From Gemmobacter fulvus (GTDB lineage Bacteria; Pseudomonadota; Alphaproteobacteria; Rhodobacterales; Rhodobacteraceae), in assembly GCF_018798885.1 (NCBI RefSeq), contig NZ_CP076361.1:1827501-1891500 (forward strand): a stretch of DNA of 64,000 nt. Reading direction: 5' to 3'. Below, one piece after another: positions 1 to 9,267 of the stretch (position 1 is the first letter of the stretch; every line of letters begins with the position of its first letter). The notes beneath the pieces are model-generated. The model had not been told where the DNA came from, ran no database searches, and saw nothing but the letters and a program-made list of their open reading frames with translations. The position numbers were made by a program, and so were the translations under genes.

Positions 1-14
1 CGGGCAATTGCCCG
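1..14 (-). terminator. Palindrome after the DUF475 gene, possible terminator stem
   Basis: The first 14 bases, CGGGCAATTGCCCG, are a perfect palindrome lying 13 bases past the stop codon of the DUF475 gene on its coding strand. It could form the stem of a transcription terminator, but the window edge cuts off whatever follows, so no U-tract can be checked. Confidence 0.3.
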
Positions 15-27
15 GCCGATGTGCTGT

Positions 28-1098
28 TCAGGACTGCGTGACGCCATTCGCCTCGCTTCGATTCCACCGGATCGAGGACCATAGCGCGATCCCGATCAGA
101 CCTGCGCCGCCAAGGCCGGTGATCACCTCGGGGATATGCACCAGCGTCTGACAGAACATGATCACCGACAGGATCAGGATGGCATAGAACGCCCCGTGTT
201 CCAGGAAGCGATACTCGGCCAGTGTGCCGCGCTCGACCAGCATGATGGTCATGGAGCGCACATACATCGCGCCGATGCCCAGGCCGATGGCGATGACGAA
301 CAGGTTCTGGCTGAGCGCGAAGGCCCCGATCACACCATCGAACGAGAAGCTGGCATCCAGCACCTCCAGATAAAGGAAGGCGCCGAGACCACCTTGCGCC
401 GCCGCTTTGGTGGTTTCCTGGGTCTTGTCGAGAAAGCCGCCAAGAACCTCGACCAGCAGGAAGGTCAGCAGGCCATAGATGGCGGAATAAACGAAGGCCT
501 CTTGCTCTGCCCCTTCCAGCAGGCGCGAGAACCCGAGAATCAGCGCAAGCACGAAGGCGATCTCGACCCCTTTGATCGTGGCGTAGCGCGCCATGCGGCT
601 TTCCAGCCATTCAACCCAGTGAATGTCTTTCTCATGGTCGAAGAAATAGGTCAGCGCGACCATCATCAGGAAGGTGCCCCCGAAGGCCGCAATCGGCAGG
701 TGGGCATCGTGCATGATGCGGGCATATTCTTCGGGCCGGGCCGCGGCCATGATCATCGCATCAATCGGGCCGACATTGGCCGCGATCACCACAATCAGCA
801 GCGGGAACACGATCCGCATGCCGAACACGGCGATGATGATGCCCCAGGTCAGGAAGCGATGCTGCCAGACCGGCGTCATGTCCTTGAGTTTGTTGGCATT
901 CACAATCGCATTGTCAAAGGACAGCGAGATTTCGAGCACGGCAAGAACCGCAACGATGAAGAACACGGTCAGCGTGCCCGACAGGGTGCCGGTGGTTTGC
1001 CAGCCCAGGGCGATCCCGAGGGCGAGGCCGATCACGGTCGAGATCAGCGCCCATTTCAGATAGGACATGACGGATTTGGTTTCAGAGACACCGTTCAT
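28..1098 (-). CDS. DUF475 family integral membrane protein (TerC-like)
   Basis: A polytopic inner-membrane protein of 356 residues in the DUF475 family, related to TerC/Alx-type proteins. Two matching acidic motifs are visible in hydrophobic helices: SLSFDNAIVNAN near the N-terminus and SFSFDGVIGAF in the second half. This internal duplication with paired aspartates is typical of the TerC superfamily and is thought to bind or move divalent metal, with manganese export known for some members. I chose the ATG at 1098 because a GGGGGC ribosome site lies 6 bases upstream; MSYLKW at 1068 is an alternative start. The frame stays open to 1209, but the extra residues are polar and unlike a membrane protein. 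Substrate is unknown. The upstream leader looks structured (see 1099-1290). Confidence 0.85.
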   Translation of the reverse strand: MNGVSETKSVMSYLKWALISTVIGLALGIALGWQTTGTLSGTLTVFFIVAVLAVLEISLSFDNAIVNANKLKDMTPVWQHRFLTWGIIIAVFGMRIVFPLLIVVIAANVGPIDAMIMAAARPEEYARIMHDAHLPIAAFGGTFLMMVALTYFFDHEKDIHWVEWLESRMARYATIKGVEIAFVLALILGFSRLLEGAEQEAFVYSAIYGLLTFLLVEVLGGFLDKTQETTKAAAQGGLGAFLYLEVLDASFSFDGVIGAFALSQNLFVIAIGLGIGAMYVRSMTIMLVERGTLAEYRFLEHGAFYAILILSVIMFCQTLVHIPEVITGLGGAGLIGIALWSSIRWNRSEANGVTQS

Positions 1099-1290
1099 TG
1101 TTTTGCCCCCGATTGCTGGATCACAAGGCAAAAGGCGCGAAAACCGCGCATGGTTCCGTTCAACATGGAAATCACTTCCATCGGCAAGCTTTTGGGGAAG
1201 TGCCGACATCGCAAGAGCGCCGTAAACTCTCGCCAGAGGGGCCCGGTCACTGGGTTATACGCAGCAGGCTCAGGTTCGCTGCGTTGCTTC
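1099..1290 (-). promoter_or_regulatory. Structured 5' leader of the DUF475 gene, candidate cis-regulatory RNA
   Basis: On the minus strand this leader holds several complementary segments. ACGCAGC and GCTGCGT form a 7 bp stem around 1287-1258. TCGGCA (1206-1201) pairs with TGCCGA (1186-1181), and CTTCC inside that loop (1200-1196) pairs with GGAAG just after it (1179-1175), which is H-type pseudoknot topology. The same GGAA can instead pair with TTCCA (1170-1166) as a simple hairpin. Finally TTTTGCC (1133-1127) pairs with GGCAAAA (1107-1101), covering part of the ribosome site. Competing folds that reach the ribosome site suggest regulation, but no fold was computed and no known riboswitch class was recognised. 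Confidence 0.4.
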
Positions 1291-1292
1291 GT

Positions 1293-1321
1293 CTATGACC
1301 ACATTTTCAACTTTTTGTCAA
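1293..1321 (-). promoter_or_regulatory. Possible promoter for the DUF475 gene
   Basis: A consensus TTGACA -35 box reads on the minus strand at 1321-1316. An 18-base spacer leads to CATAGA, or 17 bases to TCATAG, both weak -10 matches. The -35 box sits inside a perfect 12-base palindrome, TGTCAATTGACA (1316-1327), which could also be an operator. Transcription from here would produce the structured leader. Confidence 0.3.
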
Positions 1322-1336
1322 TTGACACGTGAATAC

Positions 1337-1358
1337 GGTGCGCCCGCCAGGGCGCACC
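1337..1358 (-). terminator. Terminator hairpin after mtkB
   Basis: A perfect 9 bp stem, GGTGCGCCC and GGGCGCACC, with a 4-base loop lies 6 bases beyond the mtkB stop codon on its coding strand. No run of U follows, so it is either a non-canonical intrinsic terminator or a 3'-end stabilising hairpin. Confidence 0.55.
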
Positions 1359-1364
1359 GACAGA

Positions 1365-2261
1365 TCACGCGGCGGCGCGGCGGTTCAACACTGCCGCCAT
1401 GGTCTGACCGATGACCGAAGGGTTGGGGGCAATGGTGATGCCCGCAGCGGTCAGGATCTCCACCTTTTCCTGTGCGCTTTCGCCAAAGGCCGACACAATC
1501 GCCCCGGCATGGCCCATCTGGCGGCCTTTGGGGGCAGAGAGGCCCGCAATATAGGCGACCACTGGCTTTGACATGTGATCGCGCGCCCAGGCTGCGGCCT
1601 CGGCCTCTTGCGGGCCACCGATCTCGCCGATCATCACCACGGCATCGGTATCGGGGTCTGCCTCGAACAGGGCGAGGATGTCGCGGAAGCTGGAGCCGTT
1701 GATCGGATCGCCGCCAATGCCGACCGAGGTAGAGACGCCGATGCCCAGCGCCTTCATCTGGCTGGCCGCCTCATAGCCCAGCGTGCCAGAGCGCCCGACG
1801 ATACCCACCCGCCCCGGCATATAGATGTGCGGCGGCATGATCCCCATGAAGCCACGACCGGGAGAGATGATGCCCGCGCAATTCGGGCCGATCAGCCGCA
1901 TCTTGCGCTCCGACAGATAGCGCCGCAGGAAGCGTTTCACCTGCATCATGTCCTGCGCCGGGATGCCGTCGGTTACGCAGACTGCGGTGCGGATACCCGC
2001 GTCCGCCGCCTCCATGATTGCATCGGCGGCAAAGGGCGGCGGCACGAAGACAAGGCTTGCCTCGGCGCCTGTCGCCTCCACCGCCTCGCGCACGGTGTTG
2101 AACAGCGGCCGGTCGAGGAAACTTTCGCCACCCTTGCCCGGTGTCACGCCCCCCACAACATTGGTGCCATGCTTGATCATGTCGGCGGCATGGAACTGAC
2201 CGATCCGGCCCGACATGCCCTGCACGATCACCTTGGTTTTTTCCGTGATGAGAATTGCCAT
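1365..2261 (-). CDS. mtkB: Malate--CoA ligase (malate thiokinase) alpha subunit
   Basis: A SucD-family alpha subunit of 298 residues, the usual length. It has an N-terminal CoA-binding Rossmann domain and a C-terminal ligase domain carrying the phosphohistidine motif [12 protein letters not shown]. The family includes succinyl-CoA synthetase and malate thiokinase. The malate assignment rests on context, since the gene follows mtkA and sits with malyl-CoA lyase and serine-glyoxylate aminotransferase. With MtkA it would convert malate, CoA and ATP to malyl-CoA. The ATG follows an AGGGGAGGG ribosome site, and the gap to mtkA is 12 bases. It is the last gene of the operon, with a hairpin directly after. 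Confidence 0.88.
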   Translation of the reverse strand: MAILITEKTKVIVQGMSGRIGQFHAADMIKHGTNVVGGVTPGKGGESFLDRPLFNTVREAVEATGAEASLVFVPPPFAADAIMEAADAGIRTAVCVTDGIPAQDMMQVKRFLRRYLSERKMRLIGPNCAGIISPGRGFMGIMPPHIYMPGRVGIVGRSGTLGYEAASQMKALGIGVSTSVGIGGDPINGSSFRDILALFEADPDTDAVVMIGEIGGPQEAEAAAWARDHMSKPVVAYIAGLSAPKGRQMGHAGAIVSAFGESAQEKVEILTAAGITIAPNPSVIGQTMAAVLNRRAAA

Positions 2262-2273
2262 TCTGCCCTCCCC

Positions 2274-3446
2274 TCAGGCTGCAAGTTTGTGGCGCAGGCT
2301 CACCGCCGCTTCGGCGGCTTCGGCCAGCGTATCGGCGGTGATCAGCGGCAGGCCCGAATCCGCCAGGATGCGCTGGCCTTCCTCGACATTGGTGCCCGCA
2401 AGCCGGACCACCACCGGAATGGTCATGCCGACTTCGCGGTAGGCTTTCACCACACCTTCGGCCACCCAATCGCAGCGGTTGATACCCGCAAAGATATTGA
2501 CCAAGATCACGCTGACATTCTTGTCGGTCAGCACAGTGCGGAAGGCGCGCACCACCCGTTCGGGGCTGGCACCGCCGCCGATGTCAAGGAAGTTGGCAGG
2601 CTCGCCCCCCGCCAGCTTGATCATATCCATCGTCGCCATGGCGAGACCCGCGCCATTGATGATGCAGCCGATATCGCCATCCAGCCCGACATAGGCCAGC
2701 CCGTGATCGCCCGCCATGCTTTCGCGCGGGTCTTCCTGACTGCGGTCGCGCAGCTCTGCGATGTTGGACCGCCGATACAGCGCATTGGTGTCAAAGCTCA
2801 TCTTGGCATCCAGCGCCACCAGATCGCCCGCGCCATTGATAATCAGCGGGTTGATCTCCACCATGGTGGCATCAAGATCCCGGTACGCGCGATAGCAGGC
2901 GGTCAGCACCGTGACCATCTGCGCAATCTGCCCACCCTTCAGCCCCAGCGCAAAGGCCAGTTCACGCGCCTGGAAGGGCGACAGCCCGACCGCCGGGTCC
3001 AGCACCATGCGGCGCAACGACCCTGCATCCGTTTCGGCCAGATCCTCGATTTCCATGCCGCCATGGGCCGAGGCGACAATCATGATGCGCTCCGACTTCC
3101 GGTCGAGCACGAAGCCTAGATACAGCTCCTGCACGATCTCCGAGGCCGCCTCGACCCAGAGCCGGTAGACGCCCTTGCCATTCGCATCGGTCTGTTTGGT
3201 GACAAGCTGCTTGCCGAACAGGGTTTGTGCGTAGTCCTGCACCTCCTCTTCGCTGCGGCACAGCTTTACCCCGCCTGCCGCCCCCCGCCCGCCGGAATGG
3301 ATCTGCGCCTTGACCACCCAGGCATTGCCGCCCAGTTCCCGCGCGCGGTAGCCCGCCTGTTCCGGGCTATAGGCCAAGCCACCCCGCGGCACCGGCACGC
3401 CAAACCGCGCGAGGATTTCCTTGGCCTGATATTCATGAATATCCAT
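2274..3446 (-). CDS. mtkA: Malate--CoA ligase (malate thiokinase) beta subunit
   Basis: A SucC-family ATP-grasp beta subunit of 390 residues beginning [19 protein letters not shown], the hallmark start of this family, with the nucleotide-binding stretch [17 protein letters not shown] near residue 46. The C-terminal ligase domain carries the [12 protein letters not shown] and [11 protein letters not shown] motifs. It pairs with MtkB to make malyl-CoA in the serine cycle. A succinyl-CoA ligase cannot be excluded by sequence alone, but the flanking genes favour malate. It has a strong AGGAGG ribosome site and lies 14 bases after the lyase gene. Confidence 0.88.
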   Translation of the reverse strand: MDIHEYQAKEILARFGVPVPRGGLAYSPEQAGYRARELGGNAWVVKAQIHSGGRGAAGGVKLCRSEEEVQDYAQTLFGKQLVTKQTDANGKGVYRLWVEAASEIVQELYLGFVLDRKSERIMIVASAHGGMEIEDLAETDAGSLRRMVLDPAVGLSPFQARELAFALGLKGGQIAQMVTVLTACYRAYRDLDATMVEINPLIINGAGDLVALDAKMSFDTNALYRRSNIAELRDRSQEDPRESMAGDHGLAYVGLDGDIGCIINGAGLAMATMDMIKLAGGEPANFLDIGGGASPERVVRAFRTVLTDKNVSVILVNIFAGINRCDWVAEGVVKAYREVGMTIPVVVRLAGTNVEEGQRILADSGLPLITADTLAEAAEAAVSLRHKLAA

Positions 3447-3460
3447 CTGGTTTCCTCCTG

Positions 3461-4399
3461 TCAGTTGCCGGCAATGGCATCGGCCAGCACCAGCACATTG
3501 CGCGCCATGCGTTCCGAAGCCGCGTCGATCATCTTGCCATCCAGCGCCGCCGCCCCGCGCCCTTCGGCCTCGGCCTTGCGCAGCTCTTCGATGATGCGGC
3601 GGGCCTTGGTCACCTCCGACTCCGGCGGCGAGAACACGTCATTGGCCAGCGTCACCTGCGACGGGTGGATCGCCCATTTGCCATCACAGCCCAAGGCCGC
3701 CGCGCGCCGCGCGCCTTCCTTGTATCCTTCGGGATCGCTGAAATCGCCGAACGGGCCATCAATTGCGCGCAGACCATAGGCCCGGCAGGCAATGACCATG
3801 CGGCTGATCGCAGAATGCCATTGATCGCCCGGATAATGCGGGTTCAACCCGCCGATATTCGTGGTCCGTGCCCGCATCGAGGCGGCATAATCCGCCACCC
3901 CGAAATGCAGCGCCTCAAGCCTGCCGCCGAATTGCGCAATCGCCTCCACATTGGCCATGCCCAGAGCGGTTTCGATCAGCGCCTCCAGCCCGACGCGGGT
4001 AGTGAAGCCGCGGCCCTGTTCGATCTGGTTGACCATGGCCTCGACCATATAGAGATCGCCGGGCACGCCGACCTTCGGCACCAGAAGTGTGTGCACACGG
4101 TCGCCCGCCTGCTCCATCACATCCACCACATCGCGGTACATGTAATGCGTATCCAGCCCGTTGATACGCACTGAGACCGTCTTGCCGGCCGCCGCCCAGT
4201 CAATATCGTTCAGCGCCTGAATGGCATTCTTGCGCGCCTGTTCCTTTTCCGGCGGCGCAACTGCATCCTCCAGATCAAGGAAGATGTAATCGGCGGGGCC
4301 GGTTGCGGCCTTGTCGATCATCGTGGGGTTCGACGCCGGGACAGCGAGTTCCGAACGCTGCAGGCGTTGACGCCGCAGCGGGTGCAAAGTGTGGCTCAT
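3461..4399 (-). CDS. mcl1: HpcH/HpaI-family malyl-CoA/beta-methylmalyl-CoA lyase
   Basis: A TIM-barrel CoA-ester lyase of 312 residues, close to the length of Rhodobacter Mcl1. The metal-site segments [16 protein letters not shown] and [14 protein letters not shown] are visible, with [11 protein letters not shown] later in the barrel. It would cleave malyl-CoA to glyoxylate and acetyl-CoA, and family members also act on beta-methylmalyl-CoA. Placement directly before mtkA-mtkB and after the aminotransferase links all four to C2/C1 metabolism through glyoxylate. A malyl-CoA thioesterase of the same family is the main alternative. The ribosome site is AGGAAG. Confidence 0.85.
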   Translation of the reverse strand: MSHTLHPLRRQRLQRSELAVPASNPTMIDKAATGPADYIFLDLEDAVAPPEKEQARKNAIQALNDIDWAAAGKTVSVRINGLDTHYMYRDVVDVMEQAGDRVHTLLVPKVGVPGDLYMVEAMVNQIEQGRGFTTRVGLEALIETALGMANVEAIAQFGGRLEALHFGVADYAASMRARTTNIGGLNPHYPGDQWHSAISRMVIACRAYGLRAIDGPFGDFSDPEGYKEGARRAAALGCDGKWAIHPSQVTLANDVFSPPESEVTKARRIIEELRKAEAEGRGAAALDGKMIDAASERMARNVLVLADAIAGN

Positions 4400-4421
4400 G
4401 GTATCTTCCTGTTGGGTTGGA

Positions 4422-5621
4422 TTATTCGGCAGCGAGGCGCAGTTTGGCTTCCGCCGGGCGCATCACATAAGCTTCCTGTGCTGCGGCCACGCCGGAGCCG
4501 AGCTTGATCCGCGCGCCCGCTTCGACCAGCGCCATTTCGGCCAGCGCAATCGCGGTCAGGCACATGCCTTCGTTCAGATCGCCCAGATGGCCGATGCGGA
4601 AGGCCTTCCCGCTCAGCGGGCCAAGCCCGGAACCGAGCGAACAGTTGTAGCGATCATAGGCGATGCGGATCACGTCGCGCGCATCGACCCCTTCGGGGGT
4701 GCGGATCGCGGTCACGGTATCGGAATACAGCGTCGGATGTTCGGCACAGAGATCCAGCCCCCAGGCGGCCACGGCCCGGCGCACCCCATTGGCCAAGCGC
4801 TTGTGGCGCGCATGGATATTGGGCAGCCCCTCGTCCATCATCCGGTTCAGCGCCGCCTTCAGGCCATGCAGCAGCGGCACCGGCGGCGTATAGGGGAACG
4901 AGCCCAAATCATGCTGTTTCAGCATATCGGCCAGATCAAAGAACGCCCGGCGCATTTTTGAGGTCTGCGCCGCGCGCAAGGCCTTTTCGCTGATCGCCAA
5001 CATGCCCATGCCGGCCGGGCTCATCAGCCCTTTCTGGCTGCCCGTCACCGCCAGATCGACGCCCCAGTCATCCATGCGGAACGGAATGGAGCCGATCGAC
5101 GAGACGCCATCCACAAACAGCAGCGCATCATGCAGCGCCCCGTCCAGCACCGCCCGCACCGCCGCCACATCCGAGGTGACCCCGGTTGCCGTTTCATTGT
5201 GGGTTACGAACACGGCCTTGATGTCGCCATGCCGGTCGGCCCCCAGGATCCGCGCGAATTCATTCACCGGAACGCCCGCGCCCCAGGCGACATCCACAAC
5301 CTGCACGTCCAGGTCCAGCTTTTTCGCCATCTCCACCCAGAGATGCGAAAAATGCCCGTGGCGCGCCATCAGCACCTTGTCGCCCGGATTGAGCGTGTTG
5401 GTGATCGCCGCTTCCCAGCAACCGGTGCCCGAGCCGGGAAACAGGGCGACGCGGCCCTTGGTCGTGCCATAAACCGCCTTCAGATCTTCAAAAATGCTGC
5501 CGGTCAGCTGATCGAAATCCGACGCGCGGTGATCCTGCATCGGCACATTCATGGCGCGGCGCACAACCTCCGGCACATTCGTCGGGCCGGGAATGTAAAG
5601 ATGTGCAAGTCCTGTTTTCAT
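4422..5621 (-). CDS. sgaA: Serine--glyoxylate aminotransferase, class V
   Basis: A PLP-dependent class V aminotransferase of 399 residues. The start region MKTGLAHLYIPGPTNVP is characteristic of alanine/serine-glyoxylate enzymes, and the PLP lysine lies in TGSQKGLMSPAG around residue 200. It would transfer the amino group of serine to glyoxylate, giving hydroxypyruvate and glycine. It is the first gene of sgaA-mcl-mtkA-mtkB. The start was set at 5621 because a GGGAGG ribosome site lies just upstream; the open frame runs on to 5744 but that extension is basic and unlike the family. Confidence 0.88.
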   Translation of the reverse strand: MKTGLAHLYIPGPTNVPEVVRRAMNVPMQDHRASDFDQLTGSIFEDLKAVYGTTKGRVALFPGSGTGCWEAAITNTLNPGDKVLMARHGHFSHLWVEMAKKLDLDVQVVDVAWGAGVPVNEFARILGADRHGDIKAVFVTHNETATGVTSDVAAVRAVLDGALHDALLFVDGVSSIGSIPFRMDDWGVDLAVTGSQKGLMSPAGMGMLAISEKALRAAQTSKMRRAFFDLADMLKQHDLGSFPYTPPVPLLHGLKAALNRMMDEGLPNIHARHKRLANGVRRAVAAWGLDLCAEHPTLYSDTVTAIRTPEGVDARDVIRIAYDRYNCSLGSGLGPLSGKAFRIGHLGDLNEGMCLTAIALAEMALVEAGARIKLGSGVAAAQEAYVMRPAEAKLRLAAE

Positions 5622-5770
5622 GGCAATCCTCCCTCTGTTGCTCAAAAGAAAGGCACAGATTGTCTGGCGTGCAAAATGAATGCGGGTTCTGCTGTAAGTG
5701 CGAGAATTTACAGATCTTGTTTTTTGTAATATTGTAAACTTCACCGACCCAATAAAATGTGTGCAACAGT
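5622..5770. promoter_or_regulatory. Divergent promoter region between sgaA and its regulator
   Basis: This 149-base AT-rich gap separates divergent sgaA and the XRE/ScfR-type gene. It contains TTTACA (5707-5712) and TGTAAA (5733-5738), an inverted pair 20 bases apart, plus a nearby TTTTTTGTAAT. Short TTTGCAAA-like or TGTAAA half-sites are bound by relatives of this regulator (RamB/ScfR group), so this is the natural place for its operator. No clear -35/-10 pair was assigned. Confidence 0.4.
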
Positions 5771-7168
5771 ATGCAGAAGACCTTCATCGGCCCGCATCTC
5801 CGCCGCTTGCGGCAAGAGCGCGGCGAGACGCAAAGCCAGATGGCCAAGGCTCTGGGGATCAGCGCATCCTATGTCAACCTGTTAGAAAACAACGAAAGAT
5901 CTGTGTCCGTTGCGATCCTGTTCCGGCTGATGGACACCTATGGCGTCGACTGGCGCGAGATTGCCGAAGACGATGCAAGCGGGCTTCTGCCCGATCTGCG
6001 CACCGCGATCCAGGACCCGCTCTTTGCCGAAACCAGGCCTGATCTGACCCAGCTGCGGGCGGCGCTTGTGCACAGCCCGGACCTTGCCCAGGCGTTTCTG
6101 CGCCTGCATCGTGCCTATCTTTCCGCCAGCGATCAGCTGATGAGCTTTGCGGCCCTCGATACAAATGCCGAATTTGCCTCGGCGGATTCCGCGGTGCATG
6201 ACGTGTTTCGCCGCAACCGCAACCACTTCCGCGATCTGGAAGAGGCCGCGCGCGACTTCTGGTCGGGTGAGTCGGTGGAGCGGGATGAGATTTACAGCGC
6301 CCTCAAGCAGCGCCTGCGCCAGCGTCTTGGCCTCGGCGTGCGCCTGATGCGGGTGGAAGACATGCCGGACACCCTGCGCGATTATCGCGAAGACCTGCGC
6401 GAAATCCGCCTGTCAGAGGCGCTGGATCACACCAACCGCATTTTCCAACTGGTGCATATGTGCGGGCTGCTGGAACAGCGCGAGTTGCTGGAGCAACTGA
6501 TCGCCCGCTCTGGCCTGACCGATGCGCGCGGTGCCGCGCGTTTGCGGGTGGAGCTTGCGAACTACTTCGCCGCAGCGGTGCTGATGCCCTATGAGGCGTT
6601 CCTGTCCGAAGCGCGGTTGACCAAATATGATTTCGACCACCTCGCCACCCGCTTTGGCGTCAGCTTTGAACAGGCCTGCCACCGCGCAACTACGCTGCAA
6701 CGCGATGGCGCGCAGGGTGTGCCCTTCTTTTTCCTCAGGATCGACAAGGGCGGCAATGTGGCAAAGCGGTTCAATGCCACAAGCTTTCCGCTTGCGGAAC
6801 ATGGCGGCGCCTGCCCCCGGCTGGACGTGCATACCAGCTTTCGCACGCCCGGCCGTATCGTGCCCCAGTTTGTGGAAATGCCGGATCGCAGCCAGTTTTT
6901 CGTTTTTGCCCGCACGGTTGATCGCCCGACCTGGGCCCGCCACGCGCAGGACAATCGTTTGGCCGTCGCCATGGGATGTGCTGTCGAGCATGTTGCCGAC
7001 ATCGGCTATGCAGAGCCTTTTGTCCTGTCTGGCACCCCGATGACGCCGGTCGGGATCAACTGTCGTATCTGCCCGCGCACCCATTGCGACCAGCGCGCCC
7101 ATCAGGCGGTGGTCATGCCGCAACCCGTCAATGCCATGCGCCGCGGGGCGACACGGTTTGAAACCTGA
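5771..7168 (+). CDS. XRE-family regulator with short-chain fatty acyl sensor domain (ScfR/DUF2083 type)
   Basis: A DNA-binding regulator of 465 residues (COG3800 architecture). It has an N-terminal Cro/C1 helix-turn-helix at about residues 5-60 (RLRQERGETQSQMAKALGI), a central IrrE/ImmA-like region, and a DUF2083 C-terminus ending in the conserved cysteine motif NCRICPRTHCDQR. Relatives control acetate, propionate or glyoxylate-shunt genes and sense acyl-CoA. It is divergent from sgaA-mcl-mtkAB, which it probably regulates. The start was taken at the ATG at 5771; an in-frame GTG at 5759 would add four residues. Confidence 0.85.
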   Translation: MQKTFIGPHLRRLRQERGETQSQMAKALGISASYVNLLENNERSVSVAILFRLMDTYGVDWREIAEDDASGLLPDLRTAIQDPLFAETRPDLTQLRAALVHSPDLAQAFLRLHRAYLSASDQLMSFAALDTNAEFASADSAVHDVFRRNRNHFRDLEEAARDFWSGESVERDEIYSALKQRLRQRLGLGVRLMRVEDMPDTLRDYREDLREIRLSEALDHTNRIFQLVHMCGLLEQRELLEQLIARSGLTDARGAARLRVELANYFAAAVLMPYEAFLSEARLTKYDFDHLATRFGVSFEQACHRATTLQRDGAQGVPFFFLRIDKGGNVAKRFNATSFPLAEHGGACPRLDVHTSFRTPGRIVPQFVEMPDRSQFFVFARTVDRPTWARHAQDNRLAVAMGCAVEHVADIGYAEPFVLSGTPMTPVGINCRICPRTHCDQRAHQAVVMPQPVNAMRRGATRFET

Positions 7169-7194
7169 CACTCGCGCCCGGCCATTGCCCACAC

Positions 7195-9267
7195 TCATGG
7201 AACAGCCGTCTGGGACAGCAATGTGTCCAGCCGCGCACGGGTCGAAATGCTCTGCTCCACCAAAGCCCGCCCTGCGGCCAGCGTCGCCTCTTGTGGGTCT
7301 AACGCTGCCTCCGGCGGCAAGAGTTTCGCGACATCGGACCAGGGAGCGACATCTTCGGTCGCCACAACGCCCCAGTTTTCGGCCACACGGCGCGCTGCGC
7401 GCGACGCCTCCGCATCGCCCTGATCTGCAAAAATTGCGGCGGCCAGATCCGAATCGCCGATCTGGCGATGTGCTTGCCCCCGCAAAGCTGCGGCCTGCGC
7501 CCCCTCCAGCCCGGCCAAGGCCCGTAGCGCCCCGGCGGCATCCCGGGATCTGAGCGCAATTTCCGCCGCCAGAATCCGTTCTTCCGGCGGCGCATCAGCC
7601 CCCGGGCGCGCCAGCCACAGCCACGCAGGTTCCGGAAGCCCCAGATCCAGCAAGCGCCGCGCGAGATTCAGTTCGGTGCGGCGCAGCAGGTTCGGGCGGC
7701 CTCGATTCGGATCAAGAACGGCATGTGTCAGGATCGCAGACGAAGCGCCTTTTTTTGCCAGCACATCCCAAAGGTCTTGCTCAGCCTCCGGCGCCGATGC
7801 AAGTGCTGCAAAGGAGCGATCAAACTGGCCCGAGGCGGCAAAGCCAAGAACCAGCGCCCGCTTCAATTCATTTGCCTGCGGCGCCCCGCGATATTGCTGC
7901 GTCAAAGCTTCGAGATTGGCCACAGCTTCCGCTGGAAGCGTGTCGCCAGTCTCCACGGCAAGCTCCACCAGCGCAATCACAGCTTCCGGCTCCGATTGCC
8001 CACCATCAGCCGCGATTTCGGCATAGCTCTCCTTGGCTTTTTCCTGTTCACCCTGATGCGCCTCCAGTGCAGCGCCAAGCAGTAATACCTCGGCTTGGGG
8101 CAAAACAGGGCCACGCAAAACCGCATCCCGCACTTTCCGTGCAGCCTCCAGATCGCCTTGCTGCAGAAACCTGTCCCCAAGGCTTCCAACAAGGGTCTGG
8201 CGCAAATGCAACGGCAGCGCCGAAAATGCCCGGAGGATTGCGCCCGTGTTGATCTTTTCAGAGGGCCGCAAGGATGGCCTTGCCAAAATTGACCAGAGCG
8301 CGGCAGCGGTATCACAATTTTCCATCCCTGAGAATATGCCACCGGGATCCACTGTCGAATCAACCAGTTTACCCAAGGATTTTATAATTCTTGACTGCTC
8401 CGATTCGGCAGCGCCCATCTGGATTATTTGGCGCGCCTCCTGTCCAAATCCGATATAGATATAAAGACGCGCGGCTTTTTCGATCTGAATCAAATCTGGG
8501 TCATCGAATTCACCAAGAAGATTTTCTCTGGCCATACCAATCTGCCTCGCAATTGGAGCCTCCTCCCCCCAGACTTGCACGGCCAGATTCTCATCCGCGA
8601 GGCAGCGCGGATCTTCGACAACAAGTCCTTCCAAATATGCGCCGCCCTTTCGGGCGATCATACCAATATCCTCTCCAATGCGAATCTGTGGCAGATTTAT
8701 ATCTGATTGCGGCTTCAGGCTATTTTGCACGAGATCCATCTCGATAACACCGGACGAGGCCGCACGGCCGATCTGCTCAATCAGTGCGCGTTCTGTATCA
8801 CGCAGCATCTCTGTGCTCCGAACAGGCCCGACTATTTCTGTTGGCGCAGTTACCCGCTGGGGCCGCTCATCCAGCATCGCCTCAAATGAGGAATGTGCCG
8901 GCGGCTTTCCGGGTTTCAGATCAACCACAATGATGCCCGGTCGAAACTCAAATGGCATGGCGTGGCAGGCACAGGCCACAGTGATCAGAAGAGTCGATGA
9001 TTCTGCCACCTGCGTCACGGCGGCGATCCGCGTTTTCGGGATGCGGGTAAAGACCTTCTCAAGATTATAGATCAGACCCTTTTGATCCACCTCCAGCGCA
9101 TATCCGTCTTTTGTGCGCCCAAAACGCCACTCCGCATTTTCAGGCAGAGTAACAACAAGCCGAGAAAAGCCTGAATGCTCGCCCGAGGTCACCTTTGCCA
9201 CCTCTGCCATCCCGTTTGTCGCGTGAAACAGACACGCAAGGGCCGCCAGCCAGATCAAAACCCTCAT
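7195..9267 (-). CDS. Periplasmic TPR-like protein linked to motA
   Basis: A 690-residue protein with an N-terminal signal peptide (MRVLIWLAALACLFHATNG), then a beta-rich domain to about residue 120 and a long alpha-helical, alanine- and leucine-rich region resembling degenerate tetratricopeptide/Sel1-type repeats. Its ATG overlaps the motA stop codon (ATGA) behind an AGGAGG site, so the two are translationally coupled. Similar large proteins occur beside motA in other Rhodobacterales, but I know of no assigned function. Export and coupling suggest a periplasmic role at the motor, for example stator assembly or positioning; that is inference. Confidence 0.75.
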   Translation of the reverse strand: MRVLIWLAALACLFHATNGMAEVAKVTSGEHSGFSRLVVTLPENAEWRFGRTKDGYALEVDQKGLIYNLEKVFTRIPKTRIAAVTQVAESSTLLITVACACHAMPFEFRPGIIVVDLKPGKPPAHSSFEAMLDERPQRVTAPTEIVGPVRSTEMLRDTERALIEQIGRAASSGVIEMDLVQNSLKPQSDINLPQIRIGEDIGMIARKGGAYLEGLVVEDPRCLADENLAVQVWGEEAPIARQIGMARENLLGEFDDPDLIQIEKAARLYIYIGFGQEARQIIQMGAAESEQSRIIKSLGKLVDSTVDPGGIFSGMENCDTAAALWSILARPSLRPSEKINTGAILRAFSALPLHLRQTLVGSLGDRFLQQGDLEAARKVRDAVLRGPVLPQAEVLLLGAALEAHQGEQEKAKESYAEIAADGGQSEPEAVIALVELAVETGDTLPAEAVANLEALTQQYRGAPQANELKRALVLGFAASGQFDRSFAALASAPEAEQDLWDVLAKKGASSAILTHAVLDPNRGRPNLLRRTELNLARRLLDLGLPEPAWLWLARPGADAPPEERILAAEIALRSRDAAGALRALAGLEGAQAAALRGQAHRQIGDSDLAAAIFADQGDAEASRAARRVAENWGVVATEDVAPWSDVAKLLPPEAALDPQEATLAAGRALVEQSISTRARLDTLLSQTAVP

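Noticed and set aside
1099-1290. A yybP-ykoY manganese riboswitch
   Set aside because: The conserved GGGGAGUAGC and GCAAGACC boxes of that class are not present, so only an unassigned structured leader is claimed.
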